DNA of 64,000 bases, from assembly GCA_951329385.1 (NCBI GenBank), contig OX589599.1, positions 9,114,001 through 9,178,000 of the forward strand, read 5' to 3'. Below the pieces are notes generated by a model. The model saw only the letters and a list, made by a program, of their open reading frames with translations. It searched no databases and was not told where the DNA came from. The position numbers and the translations under genes were made by a program. This DNA comes from Polia nebulosa. Taxonomy: Eukaryota > Arthropoda > Insecta > Lepidoptera > Noctuidae. Below, one piece after another: positions 42,970-53,349 of the stretch; within the stretch, counting starts at the first letter, position 1; each line of letters opens with the position of its first letter.

Positions 42970-43380
42970 TAACCGAGTTCGAAAAAAGGAGGAGGTTCTA
43001 TGTTCGACTGTATGTATTTTTAATGTATATTCACCGATTTCTCTGTTAGTTATGAACCGATTTTCAAAGTTCTAGAAATCAACAGAAACAAAAAAAAAAG
43101 TGAAAACATGAATGTCGTTTTGATTTACTCCAATTACGAGTATGTTCAAATTCCATGTTCCATGTTATTAGGGTTATCTATTTGAGCGTAACTTTAATAT
43201 TCAGTTTTAGTTCTGGGGTATAACAACTAAAAAATAAAAAACTTTTAATTTCGAAAGTCGGTGTCAAATAACGAAGAAATAAAATACAAACACCGACTTC
43301 CGAAATTAAAGTTATTTTTAAATTTTTAGTGTATTTTCTTTTTTGGAAGTCGGTTGTATTTTTTTGTCTTAAGTTTTTCA
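42970..43380 (+). repeat. Hairpin-ended repeat A1
   Basis: 'gttcgaaaaaaggaggaggt', 'gttagttatgaaccgatttt', then the hairpin region 43235-43370 ('aagtcggtgtcaaataacga', 'caccgacttccgaaattaaa'). The left hairpin arm is mostly deleted. Confidence 0.6.
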
Positions 43381-43546
43381 ACTACATTAGAGTCTCACTA
43401 ATCCGGCAGTTCCGGCACTTCAGTACCTACTCTGGCACCCTCTTTCCAGACCTACTCCACCGCTTGCTACATGGTCCCTTATTAGATAAGGACATTATAA
43501 ATGCTTTTTTTAATTATCATGATTTTTCTTTTCTCCACTTTTAATG

Positions 43547-43807
43547 TCTCCACTGCTGGGGCACAGGCCTCCTCTCTGTTCTTACAGAGAGGAGGCCGTA
43601 ATCCACCACGCGGACCCAATGTGGCTCGCTGGATGTCACATGTTTTCTTATTTTTCGTTCTAGGACATGCCGGCGTCCTTACGATGTTTTCCTTCACCGT
43701 TTTGAGAGCAGTGGTAGTGAAATAATTTACACAAAGTAAAGCGTCTGCCTGGGTTTCATGACCTACACTTGTAAGTCGCGGCCGTTGCCACTTTGCCACC
43801 ACTGCTC
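43547..43807 (-). mobile_element. tRNA-derived SINE (family F), full length
   Basis: Minus strand starts 'gagcagtggtggcaaagtgg' (A box TGGCAAAGTGG), has a worn B box ('aggtcatgaaacccaggcag'), body 'ttcactaccactgctctcaa', 'gtgacatccagcgagccaca', and ends 'cagcagtggagac'. A 13-bp hairpin 'ctctgttcttacagag' region lies at 43573-43600. It sits 137 bp upstream of the BEL/Pao element. Confidence 0.65.
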
Positions 43808-43939
43808 TATTTTTTCTATACAATCGAGTAATCTGAACATTCCAATAATCCAGTAACCCCTGGTTTTTAATTCTACTGAGTTAGTGAGATACTACTTTAT
43901 ATAATTCCTTCTTCCAACCAAGCCCTAATAGCAATATCA

Positions 43940-43944
43940 CCAGC
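43940..43944. repeat. BEL/Pao target-site duplication, left (CCAGC)
   Basis: CCAGC immediately before the 5' LTR; the same five bases follow the 3' LTR at 49670-49674. It fixes both outer boundaries. Confidence 0.9.
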
Positions 43945-44097
43945 TGGTGTGGCGAGTTGCCGCCACTCTGCAAGTTGGGTGGGGTTGGTATCACGTCGCG
44001 TGTGTGTCTCGCTTTAATTTGTCAGACAGACGTGAGTGGCCGGCTTTACGACGAGCTATAGACAATTTAAAATGCAACAATCGACGTCACGTCAGTT

Positions 44098-44105
44098 TGA
44101 CGTCA
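44098..44105. promoter_or_regulatory. CRE-like palindrome TGACGTCA in the LTR
   Basis: A perfect TGACGTCA lies among further GACGTCA / ACGTCAGT words (44083-44105). CREB/ATF-type bZIP proteins bind this word in animals. A role in LTR transcription is inference. The same site is at 49217-49224. Confidence 0.35.
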
Positions 44106-44236
44106 GTGTGTGTGTCTAACGCCGCGAGGCACAGCGCGCATCTCACCGCAGACTAATTGTCTTAAAATAATATCGTCCCCGCAAATACGCTAAAATCCCG
44201 AGTAAATCCCGTAAACGTTGGGGATCCTCCGGGAAT

Positions 44237-44242
44237 AATAAA
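44237..44242 (+). promoter_or_regulatory. Candidate polyadenylation signal in the LTR
   Basis: AATAAA within 'ggaataataaataaccc'. In the 3' LTR (49356-49361) it could end the element's RNA. No TATA box is obvious. Confidence 0.35.
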
Positions 44243-44555
44243 TAACCCATATTTACCGCGTCCGTCAACTACTGAACAAGCATAATCAGGAGTGTTGGTG
44301 TGAAGAGAACGAGTGGCCACTCGACAATTCGACGTGCAATCATCGAGAACAGCCCGGAAAGTAAGGTACCACTTGTTTTACAAATTGTAAGTAGGGCCAC
44401 ATTCGCCGACTGCTGCCGACCACTCCTAACTTGAAGTTATACAGACAAATATAGGCAATTTTGGGCCAGCATTCCCTCTAAGTGCTTGGTCGTATTTACC
44501 GTTCTACATCCGCAGAGACCCACGGCTATTTACACGCTTGGGCAACTCCATTAGA

Positions 44556-44573
44556 TGGTCCTTTCGAGCCTGG
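44556..44573 (+). other. Probable primer-binding site
   Basis: TGGTCCTTTCGAGCC starts five bases after the 5' LTR. It resembles the complement of the 3' end of an insect tRNA-Tyr (…GGCTCGAAGGA-CCA) with one extra T. The TGG start and position fit; the tRNA identity is from memory and uncertain. Confidence 0.5.
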
Positions 44574-44649
44574 ATAGGCATCAGTAAAATTCAGTACAAA
44601 TTAAGTACAAGTCATTACGGTAGGCACATAACTTTATTAGTGCCCCAAA

Positions 44650-45735
44650 ATGGCGTCCCGCAAGCAAGAAGCTAAATTGGCTCAGCTTACCGCTAAAAAA
44701 CAAATGATTTTCGAGCGAGTTAATCGCATATATAATGATTCCAGAAACATCTCGAACTATGATTCACGTTCAAATGAGACATTCTTAGCGCAGTCAGAAA
44801 CAATTACTGAGCAATATAACAAATTTGAGGAGATAGTAGAACAAATGAATGAATTGCAATTCGAAATTGACCAAACCGCACCAGACTATTCGAGTCTATA
44901 TTCTATTGAAGACTTATATTCTAATATTAAATATAAACGTAATCTCATACTTTCGAAAAACGAAACATCGGAACACAAAGTGGGTACTCGGATAAAATTA
45001 CCGCCCATAGATTTGCCAACGTTTGATGGTAAAGCGGAAAATTGGCCCATATTTTATGAAATGTTTCGAAGCAATGTTCATTTAAATACCGATCTGGTTG
45101 ACTCGCAGCATGTCCAGTACTTGATCAGTAAATTGACTCATGATGCCTTGAAGCTGACCGCGGGCATTGTTCCTACAGGTGATACATACAACGTTATGTG
45201 GAACAGTCTCGTAAAAAGGTATCAAGATAAGCGTAGTTTAGGGATTCATTATCTCAATAATATACTGGACATTAAACAATGCGCCGGAAATGCCGCGAGC
45301 CTCAATACTTTTGTGGAACGATATTCAGCGTCCGTCGCAGCCTTGAAGCAGTTAGACATTCCAGACTTACTGGATTTTGTTTTATTACACTATGGTTTAA
45401 GAAAGGTTGACGCGCAAACTGTCTTACAGTTTGAATCACGTGTGAGTGAAAAAGAATTACCTTCCTATGCGGAGTTTATAACATTCATGCAAGAATATGT
45501 TAAGGTACTACAACGCTCATACGGTAATAATTTACAGACGGAACCGCGCGCTAAGTCTAGTTCAGCGAATCATCAAACAAAAAATAATACCGCTAAGTCA
45601 TTCGTATCGCGTAATGAACCGGTTTCGAATGGCAAATGTACGCTTTGCGATAAGGATGACGTACAACATCAGCTGTTCGATTGCCCGCAGTTTAAAAATA
45701 TTAGTACACCGCTTGCACGTTTTGAATTTATATAA
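44650..45735 (+). CDS. gag: BEL/Pao gag, 361 aa, ended by a premature TAA
   Basis: Gag is the capsid/nucleocapsid precursor that packages the element's RNA. Residues about 1-75 are charged and probably coiled-coil ('ALAQLTAKKQMIFERV' region). Residues about 117-290 are the conserved DUF1759-type domain of BEL/Pao gag (landmarks 'LPPIDLPTFDGKAENW', 'YQDKRSLGIHYLNNIL'). Near the C-terminus is a zinc-binding motif, C330-x2-C333-x6-H340-x4-C345. The frame ends with TAA at 45733-45735, yet two more zinc motifs (45748-45789 and about 45802-45840) follow in the same frame. The stop is therefore internal to the nucleocapsid array, not a natural domain end. ATG at 44650, 99 bp after the LTR, follows 'tgccccaaa'; it is the first long-frame ATG. 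Either a mutation or a readthrough site; the former is more likely. Confidence 0.85.
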   Translation: MASRKQEAKLAQLTAKKQMIFERVNRIYNDSRNISNYDSRSNETFLAQSETITEQYNKFEEIVEQMNELQFEIDQTAPDYSSLYSIEDLYSNIKYKRNLILSKNETSEHKVGTRIKLPPIDLPTFDGKAENWPIFYEMFRSNVHLNTDLVDSQHVQYLISKLTHDALKLTAGIVPTGDTYNVMWNSLVKRYQDKRSLGIHYLNNILDIKQCAGNAASLNTFVERYSASVAALKQLDIPDLLDFVLLHYGLRKVDAQTVLQFESRVSEKELPSYAEFITFMQEYVKVLQRSYGNNLQTEPRAKSSSANHQTKNNTAKSFVSRNEPVSNGKCTLCDKDDVQHQLFDCPQFKNISTPLARFEFI

Positions 45736-48700
45736 GCAAAACGTGGCTGTATAAACTGTTTAAGTCTATCCCATTCTTTGGTTAAATGTAAGTCACGTAA
45801 CGTTTGTAAAATTTGTAAGAAGAACCACCATTCTCTCTTACATTTCCGAGAAAAACATGAGTCATTATCGCCCGAGCCGCAAGCGCCTACTAAGGATACA
45901 TCTGTTTCGCTCACTACAGCTGTTAAAACTGGGTCAACCATTTTGCTAGCGACCGCGCAGTTATATGCATACTATAGCGACATCAGAGATAAGGAGGTGG
46001 TTCGGTGCCTACTAGATAACGGATCGCAAAATAATTTAATTACTGTGGACTGTTGTAAACGTTTGAACTTACCCATAATTAAATTACGCAATTCATTTTT
46101 ACAAGGTGTTGGAATGTCATCGAAACCAATACACGGTTTTATTCATCTCAACATAGAATCTCGGTTTGATCCTCATACGAAGTTTTCGATACAAGCGTTA
46201 GTTGTTGATTGTATTACAGATAGACTTCCCGCGAAATTAATTAGGTTACATAACAATGATAACATGTCATACTTAAGTAACTTGCAGCTCGCTGATCCGC
46301 TTTGGAACGTGCCGGGCACGGTAGACGTCGTGCTTGGAGCACAATTGTTCCCCTTTATTTACCTGGGAGACAGGGTCGAAGCAGGTACCCGCGCACCCCC
46401 TGCTGTACTGACTAGCTTCGGTTATGTACTTATGGGTGATATTGATTGTTGTAGTAGTGATGTGACACAAATTGCATCTTCGTTTACCGCGCAGGCCGAC
46501 ATTGAAGTCGAGTCAAATTTACATAAGTTTTTTGAGCTAGAGGAAATTCCATCTCAACGTTTTATTAGTCCGGACGAATTAGAGTATGAAAATAATTTTA
46601 ATTCTTCAGTCTTATTTGAAGACGGCAGATATTTTGTCGATCTACCTTTTGCGCGCTCACCCAGCGAGCTAGGTAGCTCGCGCGGTTACGCCCATCGGCG
46701 CTTACTTGCTCTCGAGCGTAAGTTCACGTTAATGCCGACCCTACGCGAGAATTATAATAAAACTATCGCGGATTATATAACTCAGGGGTATTTAGCGGAA
46801 GTGCCCGACTCTGAATTGACAGAGGAGGGTTATTATATACCGCATCATGCCGTCATTAGACCGGACAAGGACAGCATTCGAGTGGTTTTGGACGCTAGCG
46901 CCAAAACTCACTCAGGGTTGTCGCTCAATGACATTTTGCATGTCGGACCTAATTTGCAAGCAGACTTGTTTTTGTTATTGCTTGATTTTCGTACATTCCC
47001 TGTCGCGATGACAGCGGATATAAAACAAATGTTCTTACGTATCGGTGTAAGAGAGCACCACCGCAAATATTTACGAATCTTGTATCGTTTTAGCAAAGGT
47101 GAGCCTATTCGCACCTTTCATTTTAACCGCGTTCCCTTCGGACTAAAACCTAGTCCTTATTTAGCGATGCGCACATTGCGTAACTTGGCGTGTGAGCAAA
47201 GCGACCGCTTTCCTGAGGCTTCTAAATTGGTAGAAACTCAGTTTTACATGGACGACTACGTCTACTCTGTTTCGGACGAACAGACAGCTATGCGTCTATC
47301 CCGCGATTTAATTGATTTAATGAAGGTAGGTTCCTTTGACTTAGTCAAATGGGCTACCAATTCACCCGCTTTATTAGAGATTCTCCCAGAGTCTCACCGC
47401 TTACCAGTTAATTTTTCTGGCATGGATAATGATGTCCATAATTTCAAAATCCTTGGATTAACCTGGGAACCCGCTGATGATTATTTTTCTTTGACAACAA
47501 TCGCCGTGGATGATAAATGCACGAAGCGCGCGATTCTATCGCTAGTTGCCCGCTTGTTCGACGTACTGGGCCTTGTAGGACCCGTTGTGCTGTACGCGAA
47601 GGTATTAATCAAGGAACTTTGGTTAGCTAAAGTAGGATGGGATGAGGTTCCACCGGAATCTATCACAAATCGGTTTGCCGCTTTTACGCGCGATTTTCCT
47701 TCACTCTCTTCTCTAAAGGTTCCTCGCCACATTGGCGTCTTTAGAGAAGCTGTAGTGAACATCGTAGCCTTTTGCGACGCCAGCTTTACTGGTTATGGCT
47801 GTTGTATTTATTTACACATTACCAACCCTACTGGTGATATCACTGTCCGACTCTTATGTGCAAAGTCCAAAGTCTCCCCCGCTAAAATAACAACGCTAGC
47901 GCGATTAGAACTTGTCGCCGCTTTACTTCTATCTAAACTTGTTCGCGTAGTCAAGGAAAAACTTTCCGCTCGTGTACCTATTACAGGTGTCCACGCTTTC
48001 TCGGACTCCACCATAGCTCTCTCGTGGATCCACTCATCTCCCCATAGATGGTCTATTTTTGTCAGCAACCGCATTGCTCAAATACAGGAAAACTTACCTG
48101 CCGCTTGTTTCCGTCACGTGTCCGGGAAAGAGAATCCTAGCGATTGTCTGTCTCGCGGCATGCTGCCGTCGGATTTAATAAGACACTCGTTGTGGTGGAA
48201 CGGCCCCACATGGCTCCATCAGCCCATGAGCGAGTGGCCTTTAAAGTTCGCTCCTGCTCAATGTGAAACATTGCCGGAGTTTAAATCAAAGGTTTTTCTT
48301 GTAGAAACTTCGAATACTGAACCGCGTATTTTAGATACTATAGCTGACCGTGTTTGCTCATGGAACAAACTGTTACGTGTATTTATGTACATTCTTAAAT
48401 TTACAAACAGACTACATAGCCATAGTTCTGTTGAAAACATAAACCTAAACAACCGCAAAAGGCTCTTGGATCAACTTGTGTTATCCTACTGGAATAAATG
48501 GCGAATTGAGTACTTGCACACGCTGCAAGTTCGCCAGAAGTGGTGCACTCCCGATCGCCCTATAGAGATAGGTACTGTCGTTCTCTTGGGTCAAGATAAC
48601 GTACCTCCATTGACTTGGCCATTAGGTATCATAGAGGAAGTTTTTCCGGGATCGGATGGTGTAATTCGAGTCGCTTCAATAAAAACCGCGTCAGGCACGT

Positions 48701-48744
48701 ATAAACGTCCTGTCACTAAGTTGTATCCTTTGCCAACTCAATAA
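45736..48744 (+). pseudogene. pol: BEL/Pao pol remainder: protease, RT, RNase H; integrase missing
   Basis: Open from just after the gag TAA, in the same frame, with no ATG suited for a start; the first conserved codons are the remaining zinc motifs (C-x2-C-x4-H-x4-C, then C-x2-C-…-H-x4-H). Counting from codon 45778: aspartic protease around residue 80 with LLDNGSQ (Asn where DSG/DTG is usual); reverse transcriptase about 350-535 with D414 (TADIKQMF) and FYMDD at 489-493; RNase H with D667, E711, D743 and D789 all present ('VAFCDASFTGYG', 'TLARLELVAA', 'HAFSDSTIALSW'). After 'KLLRVFMYILKFTNRL' (865-879) the frame passes within about 20 residues to the C-terminal DUF5641-type domain ('WNKWRIEYLHTLQVRQKW', 'WPLGIIEEVFPGSDGVIRV'). 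The H2C2 zinc finger and D,D-35-E integrase core that belong between are gone in frame. Not a working polyprotein. Confidence 0.88.
48415..48470 (+). other. Integrase deletion junction
   Basis: The last pre-integrase motif (…LKFTNRL) and the first post-integrase motif (QLVLSYWNKW) lie about 20 codons apart here instead of several hundred. The exact breakpoint cannot be placed without an intact relative. No new repeat marks it. Confidence 0.7.
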
Positions 48745-49063
48745 ATTATTATTACTACGTAATTTAGTTTAATTTAGTTTAGGGTTCATATTATACGTTC
48801 CAATGGTACGCCATTACATAGTTGTAATTTAGTTTATTCGACTTACCATAGTCAAGTCGAACCGCAATTCATTCTTAGGACACTGATAATTATTTTTCCC
48901 GAGCATTATATCAATGCGATGGTGTTTCGGACTGCTGCTTGGATTTCCCTCAAAGCTCTTCAACAAGTTAATGCTTACATATCATCACCGCTTCTTGAAC
49001 CTCACTCGCTCCGCATAGATTAGCAGCTTTTGAAAGCTCCTGGACCTTTCAAGGCGGGGAGCA
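48745..49063 (+). other. BEL/Pao 3' untranslated region and polypurine tract
   Basis: Non-coding. Two 'aatttagttt' direct repeats at 48761-48780. The last bases before the 3' LTR, AAGGCGGGGAGCA (49051-49063), are purine-rich and serve as the candidate polypurine tract that primes plus-strand DNA. Confidence 0.6.
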
Positions 49064-49669
49064 TGGTGTGGCGAGTTGCCGCCACTCTGCAAGTTGGGTG
49101 GGGTTGGTATCACGTCGCGTGTGTGTCTCGCTTTAATTTGTCAGACAGACGTGAGTGGCCGGCTTTACGACGAGCTATAGACAATTTAAAATGCAACAAT
49201 CGACGTCACGTCAGTTTGACGTCAGTGTGTGTGTCTAACGCCGCGAGGCACAGCGCGCATCTCACCGCAGACTAATTGTCTTAAAATAATATCGTCCCCG
49301 CAAATACGCTAAAATCCCGAGTAAATCCCGTAAACGTTGGGGATCCTCCGGGAATAATAAATAACCCATATTTACCGCGTCCGTTAACTACTGAACAAGC
49401 ATAATCAGGAGTGTTGGTGTGAAGAGAACGAGTGGCCACTCGACAATTCGACGTGCAATCATCGAGAACAGCCCGGAAAGTAAGGTACCACTTGTTTTAC
49501 AAATTGTAAGTAGGGCCACATTCGCCGACTGCTGCCGACCACTCCTAACTTGAAGTTATACAGACAAATATAGGCAATTTTGGGCCAGCATTCCCTCTAA
49601 GTGCTTGGTCGTATTTACCGTTCTACATCCGCAGAGACCCACGGCTATTTACACGCTTGGGCAACTCCA
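49064..49669 (+). repeat. 3' LTR, 606 bp
   Basis: Equal in length to the 5' LTR and identical except T at 49385. Followed by CCAGC (49670-49674). Confidence 0.92.
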
Positions 49670-49674
49670 CCAGC

Positions 49675-50404
49675 AATAAAAATACTGAAACAATAAACAA
49701 GAATTAGTGAGCAGCCAGAGGTCAAGCGGTGGTCCTGGAGAAAATCTCGGTGGTGTCCATTGACGCCAATTTATTGTTCTCCATAAATAAAGGCCGAGCA
49801 CTATATCAATTAATGTTAATTTAGATAGTTCTCGGCTTGTGGCTTTGGACGAGTTCCTCTGGGCTCTGACGTTTGTTGCTTGAGTTGTTCCTGTGAATTA
49901 TTGAGGTGACTTATACTAGAAATTTGGTATATAAAAGCCTAAGCTGATAGTCTGAACATGTTTTAGTTAAAAAAAATCACAATTATCTTTAAATTTTCTA
50001 GCTTTAAAGGTTTCACCAACTGCTTCATCACAAAAATATTCTCCATTCCTTCTGTTATCCAGTACAAGATTTACTTATTTTCCTCAACATTCTATAAAAG
50101 TATGACCTCCTTTAAATGTATATGCCCGCCCTCTCCTCGTCGTGTAGTTGTCCTCATTGCTGAGGGTCGTGATCCCCTGAACGTGGAATGACCTTAGTTT
50201 TGGATAATGTTGCGCCACCTGGACCTGTCTTTGGCATCGTGGAGCGCAACATGATGCTGTGTAGAGAAGAAGCACAGCAGCAGTATCTACTGTACTTTCT
50301 TCTTTATCTTTCCTCATTTTTCCTCTTACCTGTGTTATTTTAAACAAATATTTCTCAACCAGCTTCTGCCAGCCTCTTGCCCAACGAATTATTACTTCAC
50401 TCAT
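49675..50404. other. No recognised feature (0.73 kb)
   Basis: Sequence into which the BEL/Pao element inserted; a 106-codon minus-strand frame (50084-50404) has no recognisable motif. Confidence 0.35.
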
Positions 50405-50527
50405 TATAAATTATGTGCTATTCAAGACTATAATCTGTCTCTGTGCCAAGTTTCATCCAGATCCATTCAAACATTCTGGAATGATTGATTAACAAACACT
50501 TTTGCATTACAATATTCGTAGGATTAG
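50405..50527 (-). mobile_element. Helitron-like element, right part
   Basis: 'tataatctgtctctgtgcca', 'agtttcatccagatccattc' and the reversed head 'acaatattcgtagga'. The tail side is missing. Confidence 0.5.
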
Positions 50528-51528
50528 TTCAGCTTCAACTGGCATTATTCTACTAACTTCATGTACTGGTTAGTACTCTTCCGTAATCTCTTTTATCTTT
50601 GAACTCAGCTAAGGTAATACATTCCTTATAGATATATAGCCAGATCACCCAGTTCTATCTACATTGACCCTCGAGTTGGGTCGGACCTCGGACCTAATTA
50701 CTAGCGTCCGTTCTAATATCTCTGAATGTGTTGTTCGTCCGCTTGTAAGGTTGGTACCAAATAAATCGTATGCTCACCTTCTTCAACTGTCAAAGTAATC
50801 CTGTTATGTTCAGTTAATTGATTCACTGTGTCCTTGCGAATCGAATTGTTTTTTAAGTTTCCGAAAGTCCGAATGAAAAAACGGCACCCTTATAGTAAGT
50901 ATAAATTGGGTGTGTATCATGTGTCTATCTGTCCTGACAGACGCTCAGATACATGATATACACTCAATTTGCTCTGAATCTATTGGAACAATTGAGTTGA
51001 AATTTAGTACACACATGAATATCTGTGACCCAAACACGAAAGTGTAACGTAAATAAATAAATTTGAAATACCTATAGGGGTTACTTTTGCGGTAAATCGG
51101 AAATATAAAAAATAAAGTTTTTCAAACTGTACTGTCTGACATATCAAATGAAAGGGCGCATATACCTAATAGGTTTTGTGAATTATCAAAGCTCCTCAAG
51201 TTATCTTGTAATAGTTTGATATTTATTTAATTCTGTTTATATATTAAACTTATTTTATGTCTTATTTAAGTTGCCTGATCTTGAACTGTGACGACACCTG
51301 TTTTATAGTTGCAAAAAATTAAATTTTAGAAAAACTAGAGAGATATTACGTACTCACGTATTATTTAAATTAAATTTGTTACCTACTAGAAAAGTTTTCC
51401 CTCATTGAATAGATACGTTTACTTATGTGTTTCCCTCTTATCTTTACAGGTACGTTGGCTGCACTCATTCACAGGTTTGTTTTACGGCGATAGTGATAAA
51501 TGTGTCTGTGGCATGCGACTGCATATCA
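50528..51528. other. Mostly unrecognised; worn repeat C body at 50860-51190
   Basis: 'gtccgaatgaaaaaacggca', 'caatttgctctgaatctatt' and 'gtctgacatatcaaatgaaa' parallel 14880-15090 and, reversed, the long repeat C variant at 24180-24400. No gene seen. Confidence 0.4.
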
Positions 51529-51698
51529 GCAGGCGTATTCACTAACTCAGTTGATATCAATTTGATTGGCACTTTGTCGTACATTGCTGCTTTGACGTAT
51601 AGGAAAACCATAGTGCCTATTATAATCGATGTCCACCGAGCAATGTACTGCATAGTGCCTATCAAATTAATGTCAACTGAGTTAGCGAATACACCTGC
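51529..51698. mobile_element. MITE with about 45-bp inverted ends, 170 bp
   Basis: Left 'gcaggcgtattcactaactc' and right 'gagttagcgaatacacctgc' are inverted; about 39 of 45 arm bases match. The centre also holds 'cactttgtcgtacattgctg'-like half repeats. The 107-codon frame across it is a by-product. Confidence 0.65.
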
Positions 51699-51749
51699 AG
51701 AACATTGTTACTACCTTCAAACTAATTCTTTTGACTTCCTTCATTGATA

Positions 51750-52210
51750 AAGGCGTAGTTATACGACTTTTAATGGTTTCTAATTGAACATCACGTCTAA
51801 ACGACTAGTCTTATCTTTGAAAAAAATATATGTTACTTTAGACTATTTCCGTGGTAATTTGATCTTAGAATATTTCAAATTATATTTTTATAACATTGTG
51901 TAATTAATTTTTAAAGTATGTCTAACGCGGATAAAAAATTGAGAATCACGCAAAAACTATAAAGCGTATTTTTATGAAACCTTCATCATTTTAAAGATCA
52001 TTTAATTTTAATTTTATTTATAATTTAGTCTGTGTTATAGTTTAATACTTGTTGTTCTATGTGTAATAAATTAATAATGCGTCTAATTTCGGACAGCGCT
52101 TCTTGATGGGCGAGTCCTATTACTGGGTGGACATACGACGCGTAACGTGAGCTCAGCGCAGAACACGCAAGCTAAACACTCAAGGTTGTTGGCAGCTAAT
52201 AGCGCCTTAA
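51750..52210 (-). mobile_element. Family G DNA element, full length, reversed
   Basis: 'aaaggcgtagttatacgact' at one end and 'ggcagctaatagcgcc' at the other, the latter followed by TTAA. About 455 bp with all family landmarks. Ends share GGCG and only weak further inverted matching. Confidence 0.6.
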
Positions 52211-52229
52211 TAAGTCAAAGGACTTTATC

Positions 52230-52412
52230 TACATAGTATAATCAATGTCGCTTTCCGTGTCTGTCTGTTTCTCCGCTATATCCTCCTAAACCACGCAACG
52301 CATTATTATGCGGTTTCCATAGAAAGAGAGATAGATAAGGAAGGTTTATGTATATAATTTACACCCATGCGGAGCCGGGGCAGGAGCCGAGGCTGCAACT
52401 AGTGAGCTGCAG
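52230..52412 (+). mobile_element. Helitron-like element, third family
   Basis: 'tacatagtataatcaatgtc', 'gtctgtttctccgctatatc', 'ttacacccatgcggagccgg', end 'gaggctgcaactagt' (CTAG-T). Reverse-oriented relative at 26885-27060. Confidence 0.5.
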
Positions 52413-52593
52413 AATACATTCTTGTTCTGGCGACAGAGATCTGTCTATGTCACTCTTTTAACATGGTACCGCTTGGTAAGACTGAATTTCAGACTTTCGT
52501 GTTACATCAAATATCTATGAATGGCAGCCAGATGTTCGCAAATAGGTACAGAAAAGTTATATTCACTTTTCTCTATTTCCTAAAACATCAATC

Positions 52594-52783
52594 AATCTTA
52601 CTAATATTATAAACGTGGAAGTTTGGATGAATGTTTGTTAATCAATCACAAAAGAACGGCTGAACGGATTTGGATGTAATTTGGCACAGAGATAGATTAT
52701 AGTCCGGAATAGGACATAAGCTATAATTTACAATGGAGAAAGTACTAATTACTTGCGGGCGAAGCCACTAGCAGAAGCTAGTC
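52594..52783 (+). mobile_element. Helitron-like element, near complete
   Basis: 'tcttactaatattataaacg' head, 'gaacggatttggatgtaatt', 'gtccggaataggacataagc', tail 'gggcgaagccactagcagaa' then 'gctagt'. No helicase. Confidence 0.65.
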
Positions 52784-53089
52784 TCTTGTAAAATCTAGAT
52801 TGAAATAGCTTATTACATGGTAATTCTCTTACGTCAATGCATATAAAAAACTAAATTTGTAATAAAAAAGTAGGCAGAGCTATAACAAGCTCGATTGTAA
52901 TCGTGAGAATGTCTGTACCATTGTTTAAAGTCAGTTATATAATAATTATATGTTACTGTCTAGTCGGTGCTAGTCTTTTGAAGGTTAAACTCGGATCTGT
53001 AAGATTTTTGTATGAATTAATGAAGCTAACGGATGAAGGAAAAAGTCGTGAGGAAACCGGTATTTCGTAGAACCAAAAATGCGAAGATT

Positions 53090-53184
53090 TTACATGTGAC
53101 ATCTTCCAATCCACACCAGGCCCGCGTGGTGGATTAACAGCCCACTCCCTCTCACAGAGAGTTGGCCTATGTCCCAACAGTGTT
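53090..53184 (+). mobile_element. tRNA-derived SINE (family F), tail fragment
   Basis: 'ccaggcccgcgtggtggatt', 'ccactccctctcacagagag', 'cctatgtcccaacagtg'. Head absent. About 53290-53345 an RTE-like tail word follows ('tatgtccagccgtggacgcc'). Confidence 0.55.
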
Positions 53185-53349
53185 GAAATTTAAAGGCTGA
53201 TTATGCTAAGGTAAATTCATAAATTGGTACCGGAACCATGATTATAACGTATCAATCCACCGGATGCTTGAAGTCAGGATAGGTCGATAAGGCGACGCTT
53301 GGGGTAGTCCTATGTCCAGCCGTGGACGCCTTTCGGCTTAAATGTCCCA

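Larger units (their letters stand above)
43945..44550 (+). repeat. 5' LTR, 606 bp
   Basis: Starts TGGTGTGGCGAGTT and ends GGGCAACTCCA (TG...CA). It differs from the 3' LTR only at 44266 (C here, T at 49385) by base-by-base reading. It contains TGACGTCA (44098-44105), tandem ACGTCA words before it, and AATAAA (44237-44242). The short frame inside both LTRs is not a gene. Confidence 0.92.
43945..49669 (+). mobile_element. BEL/Pao LTR retrotransposon, 5725 bp, integrase-deleted
   Basis: Two 606-bp LTRs, 5-bp CCAGC duplication, primer-binding-like site, gag, and a pol with protease, reverse transcriptase and RNase H in BEL/Pao order. Between RNase H and the C-terminal domain the integrase zinc finger and catalytic core are absent, and intact family members are more than 1 kb longer there. 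An in-frame TAA at 45733-45735 cuts the gag-pol frame. One LTR difference in 606 positions means a very recent insertion. It must have depended, or now depends, on an intact relative for integration. Confidence 0.92.

Noticed and set aside
43947..44156. 69- to 81-codon frame repeated at 49030-49275
   Set aside because: It lies entirely within the BEL/Pao LTR and ends in it. The identical peptide is due to LTR identity.
46273..48458. Minus-strand frames of 65-93 codons inside pol
   Set aside because: Antisense shadows of the pol coding sequence.
51427..51747. 106-codon frame
   Set aside because: It spans a palindromic MITE (51529-51698); the opposite strand gives a mirrored frame.
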